Source: Pseudomonadota bacterium (GTDB lineage: Bacteria; Pseudomonadota; Alphaproteobacteria; Rhizobiales; Beijerinckiaceae). From it: a DNA stretch of 34,415 bases. The stretch covers positions 1 to 34,415 of the forward strand of contig JAJXYV010000021.1 of the NCBI GenBank assembly GCA_021780435.1. The letters run 5' to 3'. Under the pieces are notes generated by a model, which saw only the letters and a program-made list of their open reading frames with translations, was not told the DNA's origin and ran no database searches. The position numbers and the translations under genes are program-made. Position 1 is the stretch's first letter. Each line of letters begins with the position of its first letter. Shown here in pieces: positions 17,744 to 29,465 of this stretch.

Positions 17744-20548
17744 ATGTTGGGGAACCTCGCGAAGAAGATTTTTGGCTCCGCCAACGATCGCAGGTTGAAG
17801 ACCTATCGGCCCAGGGTCGCGGACATCAACGCCCTTGAGGCGGAGGTCGCGGCGCTTTCGGACGAAGCCTTGCGCGCCCGCACCGACGAATTCCGCGCCC
17901 AGCTCGCGGCCGGCAAGACCCTGGACGACCTTCTCGTTCCCGCTTTCGCCACCGTCCGCGAAGCCGCCAAGCGCGCCATCGGCCAGCGCCATTTCGACGT
18001 TCAGCTGATCGGCGGCATGGTCCTGCACGAGGGCTCGATCGCCGAAATGAAGACCGGCGAAGGCAAAACCCTCGTCGCCACCCTCGCGTGCTACCTCAAT
18101 GCGCTGGCGGGCAACGGCGTCCATGTCGTCACCGTCAACGACTATCTCGCCCGCCGCGACGCCGAGAACATGGGGCGGATCTATAATTTCCTCGGCCTGA
18201 CCGTCGGCGTGATCGTCCATGGACTCGACGATACGGAGCGCGCCCAGGCCTATGCCGCCGACATCACCTATGGCACGAACAACGAATTCGGCTTCGATTA
18301 TCTTCGCGACAACATGAAATATGAGCTGAACCAGATGGTTCAGCGCGGCCATTTCTTCTCCATCGTCGACGAGGTCGATTCGATCCTCGTCGACGAGGCG
18401 CGCACACCGCTGATCATTTCCGGTCCCTCGGACGACAAGTCGGACCTCTACAACTCCATCGACAAGCTCATTCCGAGCCTTGCGCCCGGCGATTACGAGA
18501 TCGACGAGAAGCAGCGCAGCACCAATCTGACCGAAGAAGGCAATGAAAAGGTCGAGCAAATGCTGCGCGACGCCGGCCTTCTGACCGAAGGCTCACTCTA
18601 TGAATCGTCGAACGTGACGCTGGTGCATCACGTCAACCAAGCCCTGCGCGCCCACAAATTGTTCCATCGGGACAAGGACTACATCGTCCGCAACGACGAA
18701 GTGGTGATCATCGATGAATTCACCGGCCGCATGATGCCGGGCCGCCGCTATTCGGAAGGCCAGCATCAGGCGCTCGAGGCCAAGGAAGGCGTTCCGGTCC
18801 AGCCGGAAAATGTCACGCTGGCCTCGATCACCTTCCAGAATTATTTCCGGCTCTACAAGAAGCTCGCGGGCATGACCGGCACGGCGGCGACGGAGGCCGA
18901 GGAATTCGCCGAGATCTACAAGCTCGACGTAGTGGAGATCCCGACCAACCTGCCGGTCGCGCGCCTCGACGCCGATGACGAAGTCTATCGCACTTCGGGC
19001 GAAAAGCTCGAGGCCATCGTCGCGGAAATTGAAAGCGCCAACGCGAGCGGCCAACCTTTGCTGGTCGGCACGACCTCGATCGAGAAATCCGAGCAGCTTG
19101 CCGATTATCTGAAAGGCAAGGGATATCAGATGATCGATTTCGGCGCGCCCGGCGCCTTGGACAAGCTTTATGCCTCCGCGCGCTCGGGCAAGCCGTCGAA
19201 ACATTTCGCCGTGCTGAACGCGCGTTTTCACGAGCAGGAAGCCTATATCGTCGCCGAGGCCGGCGTTCCCGGCGCAATCACCATCGCCACCAATATGGCG
19301 GGCCGCGGCACCGACATCCAGCTCGGCGGCAATTTGGACATGCGTCTCAAGCAGGAATGCGAGGGGCTCGAGGGCGAGGCGCGCGAGGCGCGGGCGAAAG
19401 CGATCCGCGAGGAAATCGCGGAATTCAAGAAAAAGGCTCTGGCCGCCGGCGGCCTTTACATCATCGGCACCGAACGCCACGAGAGCCGCCGCATCGACAA
19501 TCAGCTGCGCGGCCGCTCGGGTCGCCAGGGCGATCCCGGCAAGTCGAAATTCTTCCTGTCGCTTCAGGACGACCTGATGCGCATTTTCGGCTCCGACCGC
19601 ATGGACGCCATGCTGGTCAAGCTCGGCCTCAAGGAAGGCGAAGCCATCATCCATCCCTGGATCAACAAGGCGTTGGAAAAGGCCCAGCAGAAGGTCGAAG
19701 CGCGCAATTTCGACATGCGCAAGAACGTGCTGAAGTTCGACAATGTGATGAACGACCAGCGCAAGGTCGTGTTCGAGCAGCGCCGCGAAATGATGGCGCA
19801 GGAATCGCTCGAGGACATCATCACGGAAATGCGTCACGGCGTCGTGGACGACTTGGTCACGCGCCATGTGCCGCATGACGCCTATCCCGAGACCTGGGAC
19901 ATTGCCGGGCTCGCGGAGGAGGCGAGGAGCCAGCTCAATATCGAGCCGCCGCTGGCCGATTGGGCGAAGGAAGAAGGCATCGGCGACGAGGAGCTGCGCG
20001 ACAGGCTGGAAAACGCCGCGGACGAAGCCTATGCGGCGCGCGAAAAGATGAATTCGCCGGAGCTCACCCGCTATATCGAGAAGCAGGTCCTGCTGCAGAC
20101 GCTCGACCATCTGTGGCGCGAGCATCTGATCGTGCTCGATCACCTGCGCCAGGTCATCGGCTGGCGCGGCATGGCCCAGCGCGATCCACTCAATGAGTAC
20201 AAGTCCGAGGCCTTCGAGCTTTTCGACGGCTTGATCACCCGGTTGCGTGAATTTGTCACTGGCCAGCTCATGCGCATCGAGGTCGCCCAGCGCCCCGAAG
20301 AGCCACAACTTCCGCCGATGCAGGCGATGCATCTCGACCCCTCGACCGGCGAGGATGAATTCGCGCTCACCCAGATCAACGCCCGCATTGAGGCTGGCGA
20401 ATTTTCGCCCCGCGCGCTCGGCGTGCCCGAGCCGACCACGCCGCGCGACCCGAACGATCCGGAAAGTTGGGGCCGTGTTGGCCGCAATGAGCCGTGCCCC
20501 TGCGGCTCTGGCAAGAAATACAAGCATTGTCACGGCGCCCTGGCCTGA
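17744..20548 (+). CDS. secA: Protein translocase ATPase SecA
   Basis: SecA is the cytoplasmic motor that drives unfolded preproteins through SecYEG. It has 934 residues, the normal alphaproteobacterial length. Walker A GEGKT is at 105-109 (in [14 protein letters not shown]). The DEAD-like DEVD is in [21 protein letters not shown], followed by the preprotein cross-linking domain. NBD2 has [14 protein letters not shown] and [21 protein letters not shown] (split here by reference only), then the helical scaffold/wing region. The C-terminal zinc motif has Cys918, Cys920, Cys929 and His930 ([13 protein letters not shown]), which binds SecB and ribosomes in relatives. An AAAGGT ribosome site precedes the ATG. 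It follows the hem genes and precedes priA by 49 bases. Confidence 0.98.
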   Translation: MLGNLAKKIFGSANDRRLKTYRPRVADINALEAEVAALSDEALRARTDEFRAQLAAGKTLDDLLVPAFATVREAAKRAIGQRHFDVQLIGGMVLHEGSIAEMKTGEGKTLVATLACYLNALAGNGVHVVTVNDYLARRDAENMGRIYNFLGLTVGVIVHGLDDTERAQAYAADITYGTNNEFGFDYLRDNMKYELNQMVQRGHFFSIVDEVDSILVDEARTPLIISGPSDDKSDLYNSIDKLIPSLAPGDYEIDEKQRSTNLTEEGNEKVEQMLRDAGLLTEGSLYESSNVTLVHHVNQALRAHKLFHRDKDYIVRNDEVVIIDEFTGRMMPGRRYSEGQHQALEAKEGVPVQPENVTLASITFQNYFRLYKKLAGMTGTAATEAEEFAEIYKLDVVEIPTNLPVARLDADDEVYRTSGEKLEAIVAEIESANASGQPLLVGTTSIEKSEQLADYLKGKGYQMIDFGAPGALDKLYASARSGKPSKHFAVLNARFHEQEAYIVAEAGVPGAITIATNMAGRGTDIQLGGNLDMRLKQECEGLEGEAREARAKAIREEIAEFKKKALAAGGLYIIGTERHESRRIDNQLRGRSGRQGDPGKSKFFLSLQDDLMRIFGSDRMDAMLVKLGLKEGEAIIHPWINKALEKAQQKVEARNFDMRKNVLKFDNVMNDQRKVVFEQRREMMAQESLEDIITEMRHGVVDDLVTRHVPHDAYPETWDIAGLAEEARSQLNIEPPLADWAKEEGIGDEELRDRLENAADEAYAAREKMNSPELTRYIEKQVLLQTLDHLWREHLIVLDHLRQVIGWRGMAQRDPLNEYKSEAFELFDGLITRLREFVTGQLMRIEVAQRPEEPQLPPMQAMHLDPSTGEDEFALTQINARIEAGEFSPRALGVPEPTTPRDPNDPESWGRVGRNEPCPCGSGKKYKHCHGALA

Positions 20549-20597
20549 TCGAGCCCATCAGCGCCAGCTGGAGCCCGCCTGAACGCGGATCGCAAGA

Positions 20598-22805
20598 ATG
20601 ATCGAAAGCCGCGAGCGGGATCGGGCCAGTGTCGCCGACGTGCTCGTTCCTGTCGCGGTAGAGCAGCCTTATTCCTACAGAATTCCCGAGGGAATGGCGC
20701 TGGCGGAGGGCGATTTCGTCAAGGTCTCGCTCGGCTCGCGCACCAATATCGGGATCGTCTGGGCGATACGAGGCGCCGATCCCGGTAAGCTCAAGCCCGT
20801 GCTTGAGCGGCTTGTCTTGCCGCCTTTTCATCCCGAATTCCGCGCCTTCCTCGATTGGGTCGCCGCCTGGGCGCTGGCGCCGCGCGGCATGGTCCTTCGC
20901 ATGGCGACCCGCGCGGCGGAAGACGCGGAGGATGAGCCCCTGCGGATCGGCGTGCGCGCGACGGGCGCTGCCCCCAACCGCCCGACGCCGGCGCGCCAGC
21001 GCGTCCTTGCGGCGCTGATCGGCGACCTCTCCGCGACCAAGACCGAACTGGCCCGTCTCGCGGGCGTTTCGCCCGGCGTCGTGGACGCGCTGATCGACGA
21101 CGGCGCCCTGGAGGCGGTCGCCTTGCCGGCGGATACGCCCGGTGGAAGGCCCGACCCCGATTTCTGCGCCCCCATCCTGTCAGCGGCGCAGGATCTGGCG
21201 GCTCGGGCTCTGCGCGCGGCGGTCGCGGCGCGCGCCTTCAAGCCGATCCTGCTCGAAGGCGTGACGGGCTCGGGCAAGACGGAAGTTTATTTCGAAGCCG
21301 TGGCGCAAGCCCTGCGCGATGGCGGCCAGGCCTTGATCATGATGCCGGAAATCGCCTTGACCGCGCAATTTCTCGAACGATTCGCCAAAAGATTCGGCCA
21401 GCCGCCGGCGGAATGGCATTCGGGACTAACGCCGCGCCGCCGGGCCCGGGTATGGCGCGGCGTCGCCGAGGGCGAAACGCGGGTGGTGGCGGGCGCGCGT
21501 TCGGCCCTGTTCCTGCCCTTCGCCGATCTGAGAGTGATCGTGGTCGATGAGGAGCATGAGGCGGCTTACAAGCAGGAGGACGGCGTCGCCTATCATGCGC
21601 GCGACATGGCGGTGGTGCGGGCGCGACAAGAGTCCTGCGCCGTTGTTCTCGCCTCGGCGACGCCTTCCATCGAAACGCGGGAGAACGCCCAGCAGGGGCG
21701 TTATGACTGGCTTCGCCTCGAAAGCCGCTTCGCCGGAAGGGATTTGCCCGCGATCGAGGCGATCGACCTACGCCTGGCCGGCCCGCCGCGCGGCAAATGG
21801 ATCGCGCCGCGCCTAGCCGACGCCATGCGGGAGGCTTTCGCACACGGCGAGCAGGCGCTGCTCTTCCTGAACCGCCGAGGCTATGCCCCCCTGACCTTGT
21901 GCCGGACCTGCGGCCACAAGCTCCAATGTCCCAATTGTTCCACCTGGCTGGTCGAGCACCGTCGCCGCCGGGCGCTGATCTGCCATCATTGCGGCCATGT
22001 GGAACGCCGCCCCGAAAAATGTCCGGCCTGCGACGCGCCGGATTCGCTGACCGCCTGCGGCCCGGGCGTCGAACGGCTCGCCGAGGAGGCCGCCGAACTG
22101 TTTCCCGATATCCGCCTGCTCGTTCTTTCGTCCGACATGCCGGGCGGGACGGAGCGGATGCGCGCGGAATTGCAGGCCGTGGAAAACCGGGAGTTCGATC
22201 TGGTCATCGGCACCCAGCTCGTCGCCAAGGGCCATCATTTCCCGCATCTGACCCTGGTCGGCGTCATCGACGCCGACATCGGCCTCGCCAATGGCGATCC
22301 GCGCGCCGCCGAACGGACCTACCAGCTGCTCAACCAGGTCGCGGGCCGCGCCGGGCGCGGCGAGAGGCCGGGCCGCGCCTTTCTCCAGACCTGGCAAAAG
22401 GACCATCCCGTCCTGCGGGCGCTGCTGTCCCACGATGTCGAGCGCTTCTACCGGGAGGAAACCCGGATTCGCCATGACGCTGGCCTGCCGCCTTTCGGCC
22501 GCCTCGCGGCGATCATCGTCTCTGCGACAAATGGTCCGGCGGCCGAGCGCCATGCGCGCGAACTGGCGCGGACGGCCCATCGCCTGCAAGTCGAGGTTAA
22601 CGCGCCGGGGAAGGAAATCGTGACTTTGGGTCCGGCCGAGGCGCCGATCGCCGTGCTGCGGGGCAAGGCCCGGTTCCGGCTGCTTGTGAAATCCCCGCGC
22701 CGCGCCGATTTGCAAGGCTTTTTGCGGCGCGTGCTGGCCTTGGCTCCGAAGCCGACGGGCGGCGTCCGGGTGGCGGTGGATATAGATCCGCAAAACTTCC
22801 TTTAA
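20598..22805 (+). CDS. priA: Primosomal replication-restart helicase PriA
   Basis: PriA recognises stalled or repaired replication forks and reloads the replisome with its 3'-5' helicase activity. It has 735 residues. The order is: an N-terminal 3'-DNA-binding domain (about 12-105, VADVLVPVAVEQPYSYRIP); a winged-helix-like region (about 130-170); helicase motif I GVTGSGKTEVYF (Lys227); motif II VVDEEHEAAYKQED; a zinc-binding insertion from about residue 435 with eight cysteines in CxxC-type pairs (CRTCG, CPNC, CHHCG, CPACD); and late helicase motifs IGTQLVAKGHHFP and LNQVAGRAGRGERPG. It starts with an ATG 49 bases after secA. The atp operon lies downstream on the same strand, an arrangement seen in related genomes. 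Confidence 0.96.
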   Translation: MIESRERDRASVADVLVPVAVEQPYSYRIPEGMALAEGDFVKVSLGSRTNIGIVWAIRGADPGKLKPVLERLVLPPFHPEFRAFLDWVAAWALAPRGMVLRMATRAAEDAEDEPLRIGVRATGAAPNRPTPARQRVLAALIGDLSATKTELARLAGVSPGVVDALIDDGALEAVALPADTPGGRPDPDFCAPILSAAQDLAARALRAAVAARAFKPILLEGVTGSGKTEVYFEAVAQALRDGGQALIMMPEIALTAQFLERFAKRFGQPPAEWHSGLTPRRRARVWRGVAEGETRVVAGARSALFLPFADLRVIVVDEEHEAAYKQEDGVAYHARDMAVVRARQESCAVVLASATPSIETRENAQQGRYDWLRLESRFAGRDLPAIEAIDLRLAGPPRGKWIAPRLADAMREAFAHGEQALLFLNRRGYAPLTLCRTCGHKLQCPNCSTWLVEHRRRRALICHHCGHVERRPEKCPACDAPDSLTACGPGVERLAEEAAELFPDIRLLVLSSDMPGGTERMRAELQAVENREFDLVIGTQLVAKGHHFPHLTLVGVIDADIGLANGDPRAAERTYQLLNQVAGRAGRGERPGRAFLQTWQKDHPVLRALLSHDVERFYREETRIRHDAGLPPFGRLAAIIVSATNGPAAERHARELARTAHRLQVEVNAPGKEIVTLGPAEAPIAVLRGKARFRLLVKSPRRADLQGFLRRVLALAPKPTGGVRVAVDIDPQNFL

Positions 22806-23033
22806 TTTTTTTTTCCGGGCGGGGCGGCAATTTCATCGGCCAACCATAGTTTTGCCGTCTAAGTCAGGGTTGCGCCGTACGGCGCCCTATGTTACGTGAG
22901 CCGCGCCTTTCGGGGAGACAGGCTTGCGCTGCTCCCCGTTTCCAGACAGTTCCGCCCTAAGAGAAGATGCGGCGTTTCCGCCGGACTGATCGAGGGCGGA
23001 TGGTCGTCCGATCTCGTAAGGGAGCTTTTCCGC
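22806..23033 (+). promoter_or_regulatory. atp operon upstream region and leader
   Basis: These 228 bases separate priA from atpH. They begin with a T-run (TTTAATTTTTTTTT, from the priA stop) that could end priA transcription, although only a weak 4-bp stem precedes it. A perfect 14-bp palindrome, GCGCCGTACGGCGC (22872-22885), is directly followed by CTATGT (22887-22892), a possible -10 without a good -35. Then come the hairpin at 22911-22938 and a second small one, TCCGCC/GGCGGA (22977-22982 with 22995-23000). The strong promoter expected for ATP synthase is probably here, but its exact place is not clear. Confidence 0.4.
22911..22938 (+). other. Hairpin in atpH leader
   Basis: CGGGGAG (22911-22917) pairs with CTCCCCG (22932-22938), and after one bulged A three more pairs CAG/CTG close a 7-base loop. 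The stem is thus 10 bp and GC-rich. No T-run follows, so it is a leader structure, not a terminator. It lies about 95 bases before the atpH start. Confidence 0.45.
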
Positions 23034-23617
23034 GTGGCTGAAGTCGACGACTCCAAGAATTCGGGATCACATCGGACATCCGGCGTTGCGGAACGCTACG
23101 CCCAGGCTCTGTTCTCCCTCGCCCAGGAGCAGAATGTCACCGATGCGGTCGCCGACGCTCTTCAGAATTTCGCCGGCATGATCGCGGAAAGCGCGGACCT
23201 GAAGCGCCTGGTCCAAAGCCCGGTCTTTTCCGCCGAGGAGCAGCTCAAGGCCGTCTCCGCCCTTCTCGACAAATTTGGTTTCGGCGGCATCACCGCCAAT
23301 TTCATCAAGCTGGTCGCCGCCAAGCGCCGCCTCTTCGTCCTTCCCGACATGATCCGCGCCTTCGCCGACCTGAACGATCAGGCGAAGGGCGTGACCCGCG
23401 CCGACGTCACCGTCGCCACTCCGCTTTCGTCCGATCATTCCGTCGCGCTTGAAGAGGCGCTGCGTCAGGTTTCGGGCGGCAAGACCGTCAAGGTCAACGT
23501 CAATGTCGATCCTTCGATCATTGGCGGCATCGTCGTCAAGCTCGGCTCGCGCATGGTCGACGCCTCGCTGAAAACCAAGCTCAATTCGCTCCGCACACGT
23601 ATGAAAGAGGTCGGCTG

Positions 23618-23618
<1 letters not shown>
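23034..23618 (+). CDS. atpH: ATP synthase F1 delta subunit
   Basis: The delta subunit sits on top of the F1 head and connects it to the peripheral stalk (b subunits). The start is taken as the GTG at 23034 ([12 protein letters not shown] follows), since AGGGAG lies 9 bases upstream; this gives 194 residues, the usual size. An ORF start 46 codons earlier would make an odd, arginine-rich extension and is rejected. Family features are [16 protein letters not shown] at the N-terminus, [18 protein letters not shown] in the middle, and the C-terminal strand block [32 protein letters not shown]. Its stop overlaps the atpA start by one base (TGATG). First gene of atpHAGDC. Confidence 0.95.
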
Positions 23619-25150
<1,532 letters not shown>

Positions 25151-25159
25151 TATTCAACC

Positions 25160-25188
25160 GGGCCCGCTGTCGCGCTGACTGCGGGCTC
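25160..25188 (+). other. Intercistronic hairpin, atpA/atpG
   Basis: GGGCCCGC (25160-25167) pairs with GCGGGCTC (25181-25188), eight pairs including one G-T, around a 13-base loop. It begins 9 bases after the atpA stop. No T-run follows. Such structures can stabilise the upstream message; alpha is needed in three copies per gamma. Confidence 0.4.
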
Positions 25189-25250
25189 GCCTCCTGGAAC
25201 GCTCCCGGCGCCGGCGACGGCGGAAGGAGCGGCGGTCGAGCGGACATCAC

Positions 25251-26117
25251 ATGGCCTCGTTGAAGGACCTTCGCAATCGCATCGCCTCGGTCAAGGCGAC
25301 GCAGAAAATCACCAAGGCCATGCAGATGGTCGCGGCGGCGAAATTGCGCCGCGCCCAGACGGCGGCGGAAGCCGCGCGTCCCTATGCCGAGCGCATGGAG
25401 TCCGTGCTGGCCAATCTCGCGTCGGGCGTGACCGGGTCCGGCCCGGCGCTCCTGACCGGCAACGGCAAGGCCGACACCCATCTCCTCGTCGTCGCGACGG
25501 CGGAGCGCGGCCTGTGCGGCGGCTTCAACACGTCGATCGTTCGTCTCGCCCGCGAAAAGGCCCTCGCCCTGCAGGCCGAAGGCAAGACGGTCAAGATCCT
25601 CTGCATCGGCAAGAAGGGCTATGACCAGCTTCGCCGGCAATTCGAAAAGCAGATCGTCGATCTGATCGACCTGCGTTCGGTGCGCCAGATCGGATTCGAG
25701 AACGCGGACCCGATCGGCAAGAAGATCATCGCGATGTTCGAGCAGGGCGAATTCGACGTCGCTACGCTGTTCTATTCGAAGTTCCGCTCGGTCATCCTTC
25801 AGATCCCGACCGCGCAGCAGCTCATCCCGGCTGAAATTCCCGGCGAACGCGCCGTCTCTTCGGCGGCCTATGAATATGAGCCGGGCCAGGACGAAATTCT
25901 GGCGACCCTGCTGCCGCGCAACATTTCCGTGCAGATTTTCCGCGCCCTGCTGGAAAACGCCGCGTCGGAACAGGGCGCCCGCATGAGCGCCATGGATAAC
26001 GCCACGCGCAACGCAGGCGACATGATCAAGAAGCAGACGACGATCTATAACCGGACGCGTCAGGCGATGATCACCAAGGAACTGATCGAAATCATCTCGG
26101 GCGCCGAAGCGCTCTGA
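25251..26117 (+). CDS. atpG: ATP synthase F1 gamma subunit
   Basis: The gamma subunit is the rotating central shaft that couples proton flow to catalysis. It has 288 residues, a normal length. The N-terminal helix [36 protein letters not shown] (spanning the first 36 residues; cited by its range) and the C-terminal [21 protein letters not shown] helix, which together form the coiled coil inside the alpha-beta ring, are both typical. ERGLCGGFN near residue 84-92 is the conserved Rossmann-like segment. The ribosome site is weak. 100 bases separate it from atpA and 28 from atpD. Confidence 0.97.
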   Translation: MASLKDLRNRIASVKATQKITKAMQMVAAAKLRRAQTAAEAARPYAERMESVLANLASGVTGSGPALLTGNGKADTHLLVVATAERGLCGGFNTSIVRLAREKALALQAEGKTVKILCIGKKGYDQLRRQFEKQIVDLIDLRSVRQIGFENADPIGKKIIAMFEQGEFDVATLFYSKFRSVILQIPTAQQLIPAEIPGERAVSSAAYEYEPGQDEILATLLPRNISVQIFRALLENAASEQGARMSAMDNATRNAGDMIKKQTTIYNRTRQAMITKELIEIISGAEAL

Positions 26118-26136
26118 CCGACCCTTTAGATTGTGA

Positions 26137-27588
<1,452 letters not shown>

Positions 27589-27601
27589 TCGGGACCATAG
27601 A

Positions 27602-27653
27602 CCGGCGGCTTGAAATCAACCGCCGGGCGCCTTGGCCGCGCGCGGCCAAGGCG
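27602..27653 (+). repeat. Two tandem palindromes between atpD and atpC
   Basis: First hairpin: CCGGCGG (27602-27608) pairs with CCGCCGG (27620-27626), with an inner TTG/CAA and a 4-base loop. Second: a perfect 26-bp palindrome at 27628-27653, made of CGCCTTGGCCGCG and its exact reverse complement, folding into an 11-bp stem with a CGCG loop. Neither is followed by a T-run. They lie 13 bases after the atpD stop and 30 bases before the atpC start. Confidence 0.7.
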
Positions 27654-27683
27654 GACGGCGCAAGCCCAGGTTTGGAGAAACGC

Positions 27684-28085
27684 ATGGCGACTTTTCACTT
27701 CGAGCTCGTCTCGCCGGAAAAACTTCTGTTTTCGGGCGAAGTCGAAGCCGTGGTCGTGCCGGGAATCGAAGGCCAGTTCACGGTCATGAAGGACCATGCG
27801 CCGGTCATGACCGTCCTCAAGGCCGGGATCATCGAGGTCCAGGAAACGACCACCAAGACCAACAAGCTTTTCGTGCGCGGCGGCTTCGCCGATGTCGCGG
27901 CGGGCGGCCTCACCTTGCTCGCCGAGCAGGCGATGCCCCTGGAGCAGTTCGACGCGGCGCAGTTGGCCCAGGAAATCAAAAACGCGGAAGAAGATCTCGC
28001 CGACGCCAGGACGGAAGAGGCGATCAAGGCAGCCGCCGAAAAGCTGGACCAGCTCCGCGAACTCAAATCCGCGATCGCAGCCTAA
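27684..28085 (+). CDS. atpC: ATP synthase F1 epsilon subunit
   Basis: The epsilon subunit belongs to the central stalk and restrains ATP hydrolysis. It has 133 residues from the ATG at 27684, with GGAG 7-8 bases upstream; the in-frame TTG four codons earlier overlaps this ribosome site. The N-terminal beta-sandwich is visible as [46 protein letters not shown] and [21 protein letters not shown]. The C-terminal helical pair (about 95-133) is rich in Ala, Glu and Lys. Last gene of the operon, followed by a clear terminator. Confidence 0.96.
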   Translation: MATFHFELVSPEKLLFSGEVEAVVVPGIEGQFTVMKDHAPVMTVLKAGIIEVQETTTKTNKLFVRGGFADVAAGGLTLLAEQAMPLEQFDAAQLAQEIKNAEEDLADARTEEAIKAAAEKLDQLRELKSAIAA

Positions 28086-28108
28086 GCGGAATCGTTCCGT
28101 CGATTTTC

Positions 28109-28140
28109 AAGACGCCTGTCGTCCGCGACAGGCGTCTTTT
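28109..28140 (+). terminator. Intrinsic terminator of the atp operon
   Basis: AAGACGCCTGTC (28109-28120) and GACAGGCGTCTT (28127-28138) form a perfect 12-bp stem with a 6-base loop, ending in TTTTC. It starts 23 bases after the atpC stop. As the next gene is convergent on the minus strand and ends at 28156, the same stem could also serve it, with TTGAAAA following on that strand. Confidence 0.9.
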
Positions 28141-28155
28141 CATTTGTCGACAGGA

Positions 28156-28458
28156 TTAGAATGGTCCCGGCGCCGTGTTCCAACCCAGCGCGCGCATGCA
28201 GGCGACATGGGCCGGCGTCCGGCTGAGGGCGAAGCGCGAGAGTTCCGGCTCTGGCGCGGTGGGCAAGCGGTCGACATAGGCGGCCCGAAACGGATTGAAT
28301 GGCGCGCAATCGTTCAGCGCCATCCGCAGCGATCGCTCCGGCGTCCGCGCCCCTGTGGGCAGGAGGACCGCCGTGGGCTCTCCTTGCGCCGGCAAGGCGC
28401 TGCATCCGCTCCATGACGGGGCGAATGCGACGAGGGAGACCAGAAGGAAGGGCCTCAT
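28156..28458 (-). CDS. Small hypothetical protein, probably exported
   Basis: I do not recognise the family. From the ATG at 28458, supported by GGGAGA 8-9 bases upstream, it has 100 residues. Residues 1-20 are a hydrophobic signal-like segment (MRPFLLVSLVAFAPSWSGCS). The Cys at 19 after SG resembles a lipobox, but the -3 position is Trp rather than Leu/Val, so lipoprotein status is doubtful. The mature part has conserved-looking NDCAPFNPFRAAYVDRL and HVACMRALGW, with two more cysteines that could pair. It begins 29 bases after the ubiG stop on the same strand, so it is probably co-transcribed with ubiG and ends beside the atp terminator. Confidence 0.65.
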   Translation of the reverse strand: MRPFLLVSLVAFAPSWSGCSALPAQGEPTAVLLPTGARTPERSLRMALNDCAPFNPFRAAYVDRLPTAPEPELSRFALSRTPAHVACMRALGWNTAPGPF

Positions 28459-28487
28459 TCCCGCATTTCTCCCGTCGTTTCGAGCGC

Positions 28488-29261
28488 TTACGCTATCGGG
28501 CGCTCCAGCGCGATCATGTAATTGACGTCGGTATCGCCCGAGAGCCGCCATTCGTCGGCGATGGGGTGGTAGACGATACCGGCGCGGTCGATTTCCCGAA
28601 GTCCCGCCGCCTGCAAGGGCGTCAACAATTCATATGGCCTGAGAAACTTGCGCCAATCATGCGTCCCTGGTTCGACCCAACGCAGGACATATTCCGCGCC
28701 GACAATGGCCAGTGCGTAACTTTTCAGGGTGCGGTTCAATGTCGCGCCAACCAAGAGCCCGCCGGGGCGGACCAGCGCCGCGGCCGCCGTCAGAAAGCCT
28801 TTGACATCCGCTACATGCTCCAAAACTTCCATCGCCAGCACGATGTCGAAGCTTTCGCCTGATGCGGCGAGCGCTTCGGCCGTCACGGCCCGGTAATCGA
28901 GCTCACGTCCGGATATCGCGGCATGTCGCCGGGCGGCGTCGATATTCTCCTGCGAAGGATCGGCGCCGGTCACCGTGGCGCCAAGCGCGGCAAGCGGCTC
29001 TGCGAGCAGGCCGCCGCCACAGCCGAGATCGACGATCCGGAGGTTTTTCAGCGGCTTTTCGGCCCTGCGATCGCGCGGCGTGTCGCCATCGGCGAAATGG
29101 CTGCAAAAGAGGTTCCGCAAATAGCGGATCCGCGTCGGGTTGAGTTTGTGCAACGCGCGCTGCGGCCCTTCGAGATCCCACCAGGCGTCGCCAAGCTTGG
29201 CGAAGCGCGCCAATTCCTCGCGATCGACGCTGCCGGTCGCTTCGCCTTGAATTTCCGTCAT
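28488..29261 (-). CDS. ubiG: Bifunctional ubiquinone O-methyltransferase UbiG
   Basis: This SAM-dependent methyltransferase carries out both O-methylations in ubiquinone synthesis. It has 257 residues from the ATG at 29261 (MTEIQGEA), with GGGAGC 6-7 bases upstream; the frame extends 18 codons further but without a ribosome site. The N-terminal segment FAKLGDAWWDLEGPQRALHKLNPTRIRYL (20-48, cited by range) is typical of UbiG. The SAM motif I is VDLGCGGGLLAEPLA (77-91), followed by TGADPSQENIDAARRHA, then motif LAMEVLEHVAD. The Hyphomicrobiales gene order ubiG divergent from lysC supports the call. Confidence 0.95.
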   Translation of the reverse strand: MTEIQGEATGSVDREELARFAKLGDAWWDLEGPQRALHKLNPTRIRYLRNLFCSHFADGDTPRDRRAEKPLKNLRIVDLGCGGGLLAEPLAALGATVTGADPSQENIDAARRHAAISGRELDYRAVTAEALAASGESFDIVLAMEVLEHVADVKGFLTAAAALVRPGGLLVGATLNRTLKSYALAIVGAEYVLRWVEPGTHDWRKFLRPYELLTPLQAAGLREIDRAGIVYHPIADEWRLSGDTDVNYMIALERPIA

Positions 29262-29465
29262 GCGGCGCTCCCAACTCAGCCTTGACACGTTGACACAATC
29301 GGCTTGCGCCGTCATGTATAGCCGCGCCCTTCAAGGGCGCAATTCCCGGTCTTTCTCATGAGGAAGAATGAAAGGAAAGACCCCGGGGGCAAAAGCGCGG
29401 CTCAATCCGTCGGAGCGGCGCCCAGCCTGATACAATCATAAGACGAAGAGCGATTTCAGGTCATT
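29262..29465. promoter_or_regulatory. Divergent ubiG/lysC control region
   Basis: These 204 bases hold several signals. Tandem TTGACAC repeats lie at 29282-29288 and 29290-29296; the second can act as a -35 for lysC, with TGTATA (29315-29320) as an oddly spaced -10. A perfect 17-base palindrome, GCGCCCTTCAAGGGCGC, is at 29324-29340. Then GGTCTTTC (29348-29355) can pair with GAAAGACC (29375-29382). A short frame rich in lysine (29368-29430, 20 codons, AGGA just upstream) lies in the lysC leader. None of these has been shown to work. Confidence 0.4.

Noticed and set aside
17108-18559. 483-codon minus-strand frame opposite DUF2147 and secA
   Set aside because: Shadow of secA codons; no family resemblance.
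18593-20533. 646-codon minus-strand frame opposite secA
   Set aside because: Antisense shadow; the secA reading is unambiguous.
22793-22814. Intrinsic terminator for priA at the T-run
   Set aside because: There is a T-run, but the only stem before it is 4 bp, inside the coding end, and separated by more than ten bases, so it is not called as a terminator.
22896-23033. N-terminal extension of atpH by 46 codons
   Set aside because: The extension is unlike any delta subunit, crosses the leader hairpins, and the GTG at 23034 has a proper ribosome site.
27632-28159. 175-codon plus-strand frame overlapping atpC in another frame
   Set aside because: Starts inside the atpD/atpC palindrome and reads atpC out of frame; no family match.
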